The notes under the pieces: generated by a model
Told to the model about the DNA's origin: nothing
Seen by the model: the letters and a program-made list of their open reading frames with translations, nothing else
Databases searched by the model: none
In this document: positions 21,950-32,800 of the stretch, in pieces
Layout: the number at the start of each line of letters is the position of its first letter
Position numbering within the stretch: position 1 is the first letter of the stretch
Assembly (NCBI GenBank): GCA_012845835.1
Contig: JABAKD010000023.1
Coordinates: 25,399,972-25,463,971, forward strand
Origin: Undaria pinnatifida
Lineage: Eukaryota > Sar > Phaeophyceae > Laminariales > Alariaceae
DNA length: 64,000 nucleotides
Direction of reading: 5' to 3'
Made by a program: the position numbers and the translations under genes

Positions 21950-23400
21950 CCTAGGGTAAATGCTGCCCGTTTTAGTGCGACGAGTGTCAGCGTGTTGGGC
22001 GATCTTTCACTGTGCTCCCCCCCCTACACTACACCTAGGGTAAATGCTGCCCGTTTTGGTGCGATGAGTGTCAGCGTGTTGGGCGATCTTTCACTGTGTT
22101 CCCCCCCCTACACTACACCTAGGGTAAATGCTGCCCGTTTTGGTGCGATGAGTGTCAGCGTGTTGGGCGATCTTACACTGTGCTTCCACCCCTACACTAC
22201 ACCTAGGGTAAATGCTGCCCGTTTTGATGCGATGAGTGTCAACGTGTTGGGCGATCTTACACTGTGCTTCCACCCCTACACTACACCTAGGGTAAATGCT
22301 GCCCGTTTTGGTGCGACGAGTGTCAGCGTGTTGGGCGATCTTTCACTGTGCTCCCCCCCCTACACTACACCTAGGGTAAATGCTGCCCGTTTCGGTGCGA
22401 TGAGTGTCAGCGTGTTGGGCGATCTTACACTGTGCTTCCACCCCTACACTACACCTAGGGTAAATGCTGCCCGTTTTGGTGCGATGAGTGTCAGCGTGTT
22501 GGGCGATCTTACACTGTGCTTCCACCCCTACACTACACCTAGGGTAAATGCTGCCCGTTTTGGTGCGACGAGTGTCAGCGTGTTGGGCGATCTTTCACTG
22601 TGCTCCCCCCCCTACACTACACCTAGGGTAAATGCTGCCCGTTTGGGTGCGATGAGTGTCAGCGTGTTGGGCGATCTTTCACTGTGTTCCCCCCCTACAC
22701 TACACCTAGGGTAAATGCTGCCCGTTTTGGTGCGATGAGTGTCAGCGTGTTGGGCGATCTTACACTGTGCTTCCACCCCTACACTACACCTAGGGTAAAT
22801 GCTGCCCGTTTTGGTGCGATGAGTGTCAGCGTGTTGGGCGATCTTACACTGTGCTTCCACCCCTACACTACACCTAGGGTAAATGCTGCCCGTTTTGGTG
22901 CGATGAGTGTCAGCGTGTTGGGCGATCTTACACTGTGCTTCCACCCCTACACTACACCTAGGGTAAATGCTGCCCGTTTTGGTGCGATGAGTGTCAGCGT
23001 GTTGGGCGATCTTACACTGTGCTCCCCCCCCTACACTACACCTAGGGTAAATGCTGCCCGTTTTGGTGCGATGAGTGTCAGCGTGTTGGGCGATCTTTCA
23101 CTGTGCTTCCACCCCTGCACTACACCTAGGGTAAATGCTGCCTGTTTTGGTGCGACGAGTGTCAGCGTGTTGGGTGACCTTTCACTGTGCTCCCCCCCCT
23201 ACACTACACCTAGGGTAAATGCTGCCCGTTTTGGTGCGACGAGTGTCAGCGTGTTGGGCGATCTTACACTGTGCTCCCCCCCTACACTACACCTAGGGTA
23301 AATGCTGCCTGTTTTGGTGCGATGAGCGTCGGCGTGTTGGGCGAACCCTTTTTATGATAACCCCTACACTACACCTAGGGTAAATGCTGCCCGTTTTGGT
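21950..23400 (+). repeat. 84-bp satellite in the leader of the giant element
   Basis: About 18 copies of a unit that contains GGTAAATGCTGCCCG, GTGTCAGCGTGTTGGGCGAT, CACTGTGCT, a C run and TACACTACACCTAG. Neighbouring copies differ at a few positions and in the length of the C run. Because 84 is a multiple of three, long frames appear on both strands (a 28-residue repeat), but C-run length changes shift them, so coding is unlikely. Diverged relatives extend upstream to about 21130. Confidence 0.92.
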
Positions 23401-23854
23401 CCGATGAGCGTGGGCGTTTTGGGCGACGCTCTCCTGTGCTACCTCCCCCAGCCTAGGTCGAATGATGCCTGTTTAAGTGCGATGGCTGCAGACGTACCTT
23501 TACTGTGTTGCACCCCCTGCACTGCGGTTGGGGTCAGTGCTGCCCAGTTTTGGCTCCTTGTGCTGCGGTTCGTGCGGGCGTTACCCATATACCCTACGGT
23601 CAGACTGGGCGCTGCTCTTATGTTGCGGTTATGATAATTGGTACCTTGTTACTGCTGTGCTCCTCTTATACGGCTAGTTGACGTGGCTGCTACCATCACT
23701 GAGGCTGGATGGAGTCAAGGCCTTATATTGTCGCTGTGTGCTGAAACACAGATATACCGCCCCTTGGAGCAGGAACACCACAACAATTTATCTGTCTCCA
23801 TAGCTTCTTCACGCGTCGTTCGTATCCCCCCCCCCTTCACTGCTCCTAGGCACC

Positions 23855-26806
23855 ATGTCCACCAGCGACGATGGGGGCTACTCGGGCAGGCTGCGGTCCT
23901 CCGCGCGCCCCATCCAGGAGGCCCAGGGAGAAGGACGGGAACGCTCGAGGTCCCGCGAATCGAGACGAGGTGGACGCGCCGAAAACCTGGACGACGATAG
24001 TGACTCCAACACCAGTCAACAACACGGCACACGGTCCGACCACCCCGACTCGCCGGTCGACGAGGCGGAAAAACTCCTACCGGGTGCGGAGACATCACGA
24101 CGACAAATATCCCCAGCCTCGAGGGAGCATCTCCAGCTGTCCTCAGAGCACCACCGTCGACATCAGACCTCTCCGCGCTCGACAGAGCGCCTTCCCCAGA
24201 GCTACGGAGACCAGCGCTCCCATGCTGGCCCCTTAGACTCAGAGTCTGAAATTTCTCGGGCCCAGAGAGCTCTCGACGAAGCCAACGCGACCCTGCTTCG
24301 ACGAGAGGAACGCAAACGGTTAGACGACGAACGTCGACGCCGTGAGGATCACGCCATCGACCAGGCGAGAGCCGCTGCTCGTGAGGCATCCCGTGCGGTC
24401 GAAAGGGCACGCCAAGCCGTTGCCCTCTCAGCTACATCGACTCCGGCGAGAGCTGCTCCTTCCTCGGCGCGCCCGCTGAGTGTTGCCTCCCAAGATACAC
24501 GACCCGGGGACGACGTTTTCATGTCTGGCAGCGTCCAATACATGGCTACCACGCCGAGGGTCGAGTTCTCGGCGCATCTGGCGGAGGCGGTGATAGCAGC
24601 GGCCAAGGCCCTTCTAACTTCAGAGCGACGGTCGTCGTTCAAGGCGGAAGACCTTTCGGTCGGAGCAGTCTGGGCTCGCCGGGACAACTCGTCCGCCTTC
24701 GGGCAGATGAGGCGAGCACCTACCCTCGCTTTGGTCAAAGCCTTAAGATTGGCCCACGACGACGCCCCTGACCCAGTCCTGTGGCCGACTCCAAAGGAAG
24801 CGCTGGAAGGAAGGCGCTCCACCAAACAGCGGCGCGGTGGCAGCCGTGATCGGGGGGACCGCAACCGTGGAGGTGGCAACTCCGGGGGTGGTGGCGGCCA
24901 GAGTGGGGGAAACGGGGAAAACGGTGGGAGTGGTGGCCACCACAACCGTCGCGGTGGTGGCAACGGTGGTGGAAGCGCGGGAGGAGCGTCGGGTACTGGT
25001 GGTGGCCCACAGCGCCGCCAAGGAAGCAACCAGGCCCGAACCAACCGGGGCGGCGGTCGCAGCTCGGGAGGAGGCACCGGAGGACGGCGAAACAGCACAC
25101 GAGGGCCCTCAGCGTGGGACGGGTCGTCAACGTCCTCCCGCTCGTCTTCGAGCTCCAACACGGACCACGGCGAGGTGACCGTGGTAGCTGGCAGGAGGCA
25201 AGTAACTCCTTCTCTGGTGGATATTGCCTCGTCCGCCGACCGGCTGAGCAAACTTACTGTGTCGGGTGACCACACCAAGCCTGTTTCTTCGGATTTGGCT
25301 CGCGAGCGTACCGCCGAACTTGCTACCGCCGCGGCTCTAGCTAAATCCACGCTCGATGACTCGGTTAGGCGCGCCTATGTTAAGCTCTCCCACAAGGACG
25401 TATCACGCATTTCTGTGCTACCGTTCCCCGCCTCTTTGAACAAGTCTGACGGCACCCAGCAACTCACACGTTCGGTTCGGTCTGCCATGACTGACATACT
25501 CATGCGCTGTGACGACCGTTGCCAAGAGGGTGTACGTGCCCCCACGTGGGTTCCCGGTTGGATCCACCCCCTCCGCCTGGCATTCAACCGTGCCATAACA
25601 CCTGACAGGCCCACGACCGCTCGCATGACCACCTTGATCGACGATTTTTTTGGACAGGTGTCAAGAGCGTTGGACGGAGGAGCATCTGGGCCCGAGGCTC
25701 TCACCCTCCTGCTACGCCTGCTCGTGACACACTTTGACCGGGTCGACACGGGCGAAGGCTACACTAAGTTGCATACTTTTGGAGTGTGTAACGGCACGCC
25801 TTTTTCTGATTTCAGTCGGGAGTTCCGTGTGCTAGTATCGGCAGTCACGGGGAGTGAGCGTGTTTTGTCCCCGGGGACGGATGTCGTGCTGGAGGTGGTT
25901 AGGATGGCGGTCAACGAGCAGTTTCCGACGCTCATGCCTACGTTATACCCTGGCTCGAAGGCTACGGACCCACGGCCATACGCCTCGTTAGATGCCATGT
26001 GGAAAGCGTTCAGTGACTTGGCGCATAATAAGACACCTGCCGTCAACGGCGAAAAACATTTTACTCTACCTGTTTCTTCGACGGGATCGCGGTCATCCGC
26101 CCCGTCGGGGCCCCGGCCCGCCGTTCATGGGCGCGGCCAGGGCCGAGTGCTGTCTCAGTCGCCTTCTTGGCAGACGGGTTCGAGCCATAATCCGATTGTA
26201 ATGCCGATTGTTGCTTCCACCGACCCCTGGCTCGACAAAATGTCCAACTGCTGGCCCCTAGAAGAACAACACTATGCAGAAGTTTTCGCTGTTAGTGCCT
26301 CGTTTAAGACCGACGACCCTCCCCTCTGGAGCGGCCTCCTCACGCCCTCTGCCCGCGCCGCGGCTCTCCGAGAAAACAGGGGTCATTGCCTCAACTGTCA
26401 CGAAGACACTCATTCCTTACGCAACTGTAGGCATCCCTTTATCAACGCCAGCGGCTGTCTAAACCCTGAACTTGGCCAACTTGGCGATGATGACGTTTTC
26501 CGACGGTGGCAAGCACGTATGGTTAGCTACCGCCGCGACGGACGCTATTCTCGCTCGCAAACGTACAACAAAAATCGCCGAAATCGTTCAAACCAATCAC
26601 GAGGGTACCCACGGGACCAGGGACAGACAAACAGCCACAGCGGTAACAACAACAGCACATACACGCCTGGCCAACAAGGTTCTGTCCCGCCCTCACCAGC
26701 CTCCTCGGCTTCCGTGTCTGCTCCGGGGAAACGTTTCGGGGCAACCCACAATCCGAGCGGAAACCCCAACGCGCGCCAACCAGGTACCTTTCGCACTGGC
26801 AACTGA
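23855..26806 (+). CDS. gag: Gag protein of the giant element
   Basis: 983 residues from an ATG in good context. The N-terminal third is charged and likely helical. Residues about 327-415 form an RGG/Gly-rich stretch, as in RNA-binding proteins. The middle to C-terminal part is capsid-like. A CCHC zinc knuckle (C-x2-C-x4-H-x4-C) sits at about residues 845-858, followed by a basic tail. It would form the particle and bind genomic RNA by family knowledge. The long Gly-rich insertion is unusual for gag. Confidence 0.88.
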   Translation: MSTSDDGGYSGRLRSSARPIQEAQGEGRERSRSRESRRGGRAENLDDDSDSNTSQQHGTRSDHPDSPVDEAEKLLPGAETSRRQISPASREHLQLSSEHHRRHQTSPRSTERLPQSYGDQRSHAGPLDSESEISRAQRALDEANATLLRREERKRLDDERRRREDHAIDQARAAAREASRAVERARQAVALSATSTPARAAPSSARPLSVASQDTRPGDDVFMSGSVQYMATTPRVEFSAHLAEAVIAAAKALLTSERRSSFKAEDLSVGAVWARRDNSSAFGQMRRAPTLALVKALRLAHDDAPDPVLWPTPKEALEGRRSTKQRRGGSRDRGDRNRGGGNSGGGGGQSGGNGENGGSGGHHNRRGGGNGGGSAGGASGTGGGPQRRQGSNQARTNRGGGRSSGGGTGGRRNSTRGPSAWDGSSTSSRSSSSSNTDHGEVTVVAGRRQVTPSLVDIASSADRLSKLTVSGDHTKPVSSDLARERTAELATAAALAKSTLDDSVRRAYVKLSHKDVSRISVLPFPASLNKSDGTQQLTRSVRSAMTDILMRCDDRCQEGVRAPTWVPGWIHPLRLAFNRAITPDRPTTARMTTLIDDFFGQVSRALDGGASGPEALTLLLRLLVTHFDRVDTGEGYTKLHTFGVCNGTPFSDFSREFRVLVSAVTGSERVLSPGTDVVLEVVRMAVNEQFPTLMPTLYPGSKATDPRPYASLDAMWKAFSDLAHNKTPAVNGEKHFTLPVSSTGSRSSAPSGPRPAVHGRGQGRVLSQSPSWQTGSSHNPIVMPIVASTDPWLDKMSNCWPLEEQHYAEVFAVSASFKTDDPPLWSGLLTPSARAAALRENRGHCLNCHEDTHSLRNCRHPFINASGCLNPELGQLGDDDVFRRWQARMVSYRRDGRYSRSQTYNKNRRNRSNQSRGYPRDQGQTNSHSGNNNSTYTPGQQGSVPPSPASSASVSAPGKRFGATHNPSGNPNARQPGTFRTGN

Positions 26807-29800
26807 CAGGGCGACGGCGGTACGGCACACCCGACCCGTACGCCGACGGCACTGTCGGGGACACTTCCTTTGATTTCGCAAGATGCTCGTGTGCCTGTCG
26901 TTCGCCTTACACGTGGCGCGGCACAAATTACTTCTGTCAAGAGCCCAAGGGCTCCTACGTCGCCTGATGACTTTCACGGCGCAGTGCCGGCGGTGGGGAC
27001 CAGGGCTCCCAGTATGCCCCCCCCCAGCCAGGCTACATTTTCTACGAAGGGGGTGCGCGCCCACAGTGACGCCCCCCTCGATCATGGTCCGAGTTCGGCA
27101 ATGGGGACCAGTGCTTCCAACGCCGTTAACCCCTGCCGTGGCTCAAGCTCGACAACGGAGGCACGCGCCCCTAACGCTGCCCCCCTTAACCATGACTCAG
27201 GAGCCTGCACCTTGCACGCTCCCCTCAGGCACGCGTCGCGCAGCAAGACAACTGCGGCGACGACGCGTCGCCTCCATACGCGAACGGGTTCGTCTCCGCC
27301 TCTTTCTGACCGTAAAGCGGCGGTTGGCTTGAGGTGTGGGAAAGCCAACCCATATGCACCGAGATCTTTTCCAAGATTTGAGTCGGTGTCTCCTCGCGAT
27401 AGTAGCGGGCGCTCTATCCTTTTTCCCATCAAGGAGGAGCCGACAAGCTTAGCTACCTCGTCTCTCTCCTCCAAGAGGGCTAACGGGAAGGAGCCCTCTC
27501 GGGCGAAGAATTTATTTCCACTTGCCCGAGCCCCGCTCTCGAAGACGCCCACAGGGTCTACGGGCCCTGCTCCGTCTTTAAGCACGCTAACCCACGTGCA
27601 TCAGGCTACGTCTGCCCCAGTGGCACAGGATATAGATCCGACACTGCGCAACGGGCCAGTGGTGACGCCACGGCCTCCAGCCCGATCAGCTGGACGCTAT
27701 TCCCGTGAAGATACGGAAGAATCGCGCCTCTCGTCAAGCAGTAACAGCTCCGAGCCCCCTGTCCCTTCGGGTGCAGTGAGAGCAGTTCCTTGCGATTTTA
27801 CGCCAAAGAGCGACAAGGCCACGACGCGACCACCCGTGGGTTCGGGCTCGCGCCGTGCTCCCGAGGCCGGGCGTCCTCAGACGGGGACGCTGCAGGCCCA
27901 AAGTGCCAGAGACTGGTGTCCCCAGACGGGGACATTACAAGCTCATATGCCTAACACGGCCTCCGACGGGTTGGCACCGTCGACTTTTGACCCTTCCCTC
28001 GAATACTCTACAGACAAAGTAGTGTTGTTCTGGCAGCCGCCGTCCTTTTTCTCGCAGTGGTCTCCTTCGTCGTTTGTCGTCGACGACGTCTCATATTCTT
28101 GCGCGGAGCAGTTTATGATGGCTGAAAAGGCTCGGCTTTTTAAAGACCATCGCGCAGTGGAGCTCATCATGTCATCGTCTGACCCCAGCACACACAAACG
28201 CGTCGGTCGAGGCGTGCGCAATTTTGACGCCGCCGTTTGGGACAGGGAGAAGCAAAATGCCGTGTTATCTGGCAACTATGCCAAATTTACGCAGAACCCA
28301 GCCATGAAAAATCACCTTTTGAGCACTGGCAACAAATTTCTGGCAGAGGCCAGTCCTCTAGACACTGTGTGGGGTATAGGTCTCCGGGCGGACGACCCCC
28401 ACGCCAAGGATCCACACAAGTGGAGAGGAAAACATTTGCTCGGTGAGGCACTCTCTGCCGTTCGCGAAGCAATTCGCGACTGCGAGGACGGATCGCCACA
28501 CCCGGCCTCCCCTCGTCGATTCCGCAGGCCCACCGGGAATGCTGGAATCCATGAAATTTCGTCCGCTCAGCAGTCGCGTTTGGGGACCGCGGTCGGCGCT
28601 GCCCAAGGCCCTCCTTCGGCCTATTTTTCGGGTACACCCGCCGATCAAAGCCCGGAGGTTTTGGCGGTAGCTTCTCGCGGCGCCTCAGACCGCGCACTGC
28701 CAGAACATGGCCCCTGCCTCGTTGGGGGTACCGTGACGCTGGACGACGATTCTTTCACTACCGATATTGCAATACATAGCGGAGGGGGCGCTATTGCGCC
28801 CTACATATGTACAGCGCTGCTTGACACTGGCTCCCCCCAAACCTTCATCCGTCGTGACGTGTTGGATCGTATGCTATCGGTAGGCGCCGCCTCATCGACG
28901 TGCGAGCGGCCTAGCAGCCCTCGCTCCTGGGGTGGCTTTGGCGAATCCGCCCCTTTACGGACCGCGACCCACATCCGTCTGAGCGTTCAATTCTTCCTCG
29001 AAAAAGAACCAACATGCTCTCTCGCGGTGTGGGCATGCGTGGTCCCTCCTTCGGTCATGCAGCACGCTGTCTTGCTGGGCCGCGACAGTTGGATGCGCTT
29101 CAACACCCGTTCATACCGCGCCCTGCCCCCTCGTCCTCTCGATAATCGGGTTTTGGGCGAGCTGACGTTGTCCCACCACGCCACAGCAGGCGTAGCGGCT
29201 TATGCCGTCGACCCCGCAGCATCGAACGGTGCTTTCCACCTTCGCTATGATGGCTCTACAGGCGTCTCTTTGTCGGACGAGCCCCAACTGCTCGAGGTCA
29301 ACTTGGTGCGCAGTAACGGCTCTCCTGCGCTCACAGGACACTATCTTGTCGACATACTGCCGCAGCCGGATGTTCTTTCGGGACAGAAACACTTTGTTGC
29401 TTCAGGACGACAGGTGCTTCCCGTCATAGGTGTCGCGGACCTCGAGCCAGGCGACCTTATCGGGGTCGCCGACGCCCCACTTTTGCGCATCCCGCTGGGT
29501 GCCTTACAACACCCTATCAAGGCTGCGGGTCCCCACCCTGGCCAGACTTCGGACAGCCAGGTCTCTGCGGTCGCGAGCCCGACCGGCGCGGAGGAGATAG
29601 TTCCCGCCGTACTGTCGCCCTCGCCGACGCTTATGGAACGTTTGAACCCGGTCCAACGTTCTGCATTTCTACGCGTCTGGGCCCGACTCCCACCGCACCT
29701 GCGGGAGATTGCGTTCGACTTACACGACCCTGGTTGGGACCCCCCGACCATTGAGCAACTGGGGGATGTGCTCTGCGACTTTTCTGACGTCTTCTCCACC

Positions 29801-32800
29801 TCGAAGACGGATTTTGGGTCATGCTCCCTAATGCCCTTTGAAATCTCGGTTCCGGAGGGCAGCGCTCCGGTCACTTCACGGCCCCATCGCATAAACCCTA
29901 TACTGGCCAGAGAAGTGGACGCGACCCTTAACCAGTACCTCGCGGCTGGGCTGATTCAGCACTCGACCTCACCGTACTCGAGCCCGCTGGTGGTCATCCC
30001 GAAGAAATCTGGCGGTGTGAGGATCACGGTGAACTACAAGAAACTCAACCAAATTAGCAAGCTCAGTCAACTGCCGATTCCGCGCGTGGACCAGGTCCTG
30101 GACTCCTTGGGCTCAGGTCGGGTGTTTTCCCTGTTCGACTTGGTTTCCTCGTTCCACCAGATAACGGCACACAAGGACACAGTTCCCCTTACAGCGTTCT
30201 GCACACCCACGGGCCTTTATGAATGGCTCGTTATGCCCCAGGGCAGCAGCGCCTCGCCTGGGTGGTTCGTCAAGGTTATCAATGAGGTGATCAAGGGTTT
30301 GACACAGGTGGCAGCTTACCTCGACGATGTCATCGTGTTCGACTCCGACCCGGTAACGCATGTTCGGACGATTCGCTCTCTCTTCGAACGCCTTCGAAAG
30401 CACAATCTCAAGCTTTCCCCCTCGAAGGCGCGTTTGGGCGCTACCGATGCGAACTTTCTAGGCCACTCCATTTCTCCAGCAGGCCTACGCCCAAATTCGG
30501 AAAAAGTGTCGGCATTGACCAATATGCCCATGCCCACTGACGTTAAGCAGGTGCGCGCACTCATGGGTGGTATCAACTATTACCGCAAATTTTTGCCCGA
30601 CTTATCGAAGAGACTTCGTCCTATTAACGCACTCCTTCGGAAGGGGGTAAAGTTTGTCTTCACGCCTGATATGGAGAAGTTGGTGAGAGAAATCTTGGCG
30701 GAGCTCACGACCCCGCCGGTCCTCGTTTTCCCTGATTGGGACGCCGTCGCCGACGGCACTCGCCCGTTCCACGTGTACTGCGATGCCTGCATCGACGGGT
30801 TCGGAGCCGCTCTCGAACAGGAGCAGACGGACGGCTCCATAAAACCCATCGCATACATCAGTCGAGCTACGCTCGACTCGGAAAGGCATTGGACTCCTCT
30901 CGATTTGGAAGCTGGCAGCATCGTCTGGGCTCTCAAGCGCCTCCGCGGCTACCTTTGGGGCACCAAGTTCCGAATATTCTCAGACCACAAGGCTCTGGAA
31001 AACATAGGTAAAGTGGGGAATCACAACGGCCGAGTCCAGAGATGGCTCGAGTTCCTCACCGCATTCGATTACACCCTCGAATACCGAAAAGGAAGCGCAA
31101 ACGGCAACGCTGACTTCCTGTCTCGCTTGCCGGAGCCTGCCACGGAACACGACCGCAATGGTTCGACGAGCCTTACCCCTGTTGAGGATGGTGGTATATA
31201 CCTCATACGGGCTTGCGGGCTGTACACTCCTTCTTCTCCGATACCGGGTGTCGGCTTGGGTGGGCTAATGCCCCGCACCGAAAGTAATGCCTTGGGTGGG
31301 CTTCCTCTCACTCTCGCCGACTTTTGCGATTTTCGCACACACGGGCCACGTATGAGGCTTGACGACCTTCCTACTCCTTCCAGGAGATTCGTCGCTCGTG
31401 TTTCTGCATCCACCGCCACCGTCGATAGCTCGCCCGGCCGAGGCGGGGGCTCGCGTACAGCCGACTACAATTTCGCTTCGGTTTTTGCTGTACCCATCGT
31501 GACCAACGAGGACTCCGCCGAAGCCCCGGCTGTCACGACATCGGTGGCCCAACCGACTCCTTCCCGGAGTTCGGTACAAGGGACAAACCCCGTCGAGCCC
31601 ATGGGCCCGACCGCGTCGGTCCCAACCTCGCCTGGATCTCCGGCGCCCCAGACGATGACGCCCTTTTCGGACCGCATCTCCACTCGGACGCGCCGGCGTT
31701 CAGCAACAGCAGCTGGTAAGGCACCCCCTGCTGTCGACTATGGCTTCGGGCCCGGCGGGGTTCCCCAGTCATCGCCCAGACGAGTTACAACTCCGCCGCG
31801 AGCCCGACGGCCGCGGCCGGCTCCGTCAGTCGCCGCGACCCCTACTCTTGCCGACCCGCCGGCCCGCACGGTACCACTTCCGTCCGACCACGACCACGCA
31901 GAGCCTATGGGAACTCCGCTCCTACGGCTTACGCCTCCTCCTGGTGAAACGCCGGCTACACTTACAAGGTCGGATGCCCTCGGCGACGCTGCTGAGTTGC
32001 GATTCGCGGATTCCGTCGCGCGTTATTCACATGCCGATTGGAAGCGCGAACAACACGCAGAGCCGACGTGCCACGCCACTATACGTTACATCTCTATCGG
32101 CCGGCCGTCGGCCCTGCCACCGGACTTCTTGGCATGCTACCCCTCGCCCAAGCGTCCCTCTCTCTCAGACATCCAGGAACTGGCGGATAAGGGTCGACTA
32201 CATACAACCGACGACGACTTTGTCCTACTCGTCCGTAAACCGACACTCCCGCCAACAAGCTCTGACAAACCGAACTCTGTGGGGCGAGCTGCTTGCTTGC
32301 TAAACAACGAGCCAGTTCGCATCTACGTTCCCCTGCTCATGCGCCCTTGGATCATGCAAGCTTGCCACTCGACGGCCTCCTGCCACCTTGGCACCACGCG
32401 CACGTTGCGCATGCTGGAGCGTTTTTATTGGTGGATTGGCATGAGTGTGTGTACCCGGTGGTGGCTTCGCCACTGCTTGAAGTGCCAAGCGCGAAAAACC
32501 CCACGGCTGACTGTCCGCTGGCCCATCATCACAATGCCTCTGCCGGAAGGTCCAGGTATCGCCGTCAGTGTTGACTACTTCGGCCCCCTTCCGGCCACAC
32601 CGCGAGGCAACACCTACATCCTGCTGTTCACCGATCGCTTCAGTCGTCGGGCCGACATGTTCCCCGTCACTGCCGCTGAGTTCACCGCGGAAGGTACAGC
32701 CAATATCCTGGTGAACCAATACATCCCCTTGTGGGGGTGCCCGCGCACCATACTCTCGGACAACGGACTGCAGTTCTGCTCCAAGCTTTCACAAGCTGTA

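Noticed and set aside
21887-23301. Long frames with a 28-residue repeat, as if a repeat protein
   Set aside because: They follow from an 84-bp satellite whose unit is a multiple of three. Both strands are open, and changes in the C-run length shift the frame between neighbours.
21950-23400. Regularly spaced repeats that could suggest a CRISPR array
   Set aside because: The whole 84-bp unit is repeated with no unique spacers, and the window is eukaryotic.
24349-25350. Long minus-strand frame (333 residues) opposite the gag gene of the giant element
   Set aside because: Shadow of the Gly/Arg-rich gag region, with Pro-rich low-complexity content; gag has the CCHC motif and the right context.
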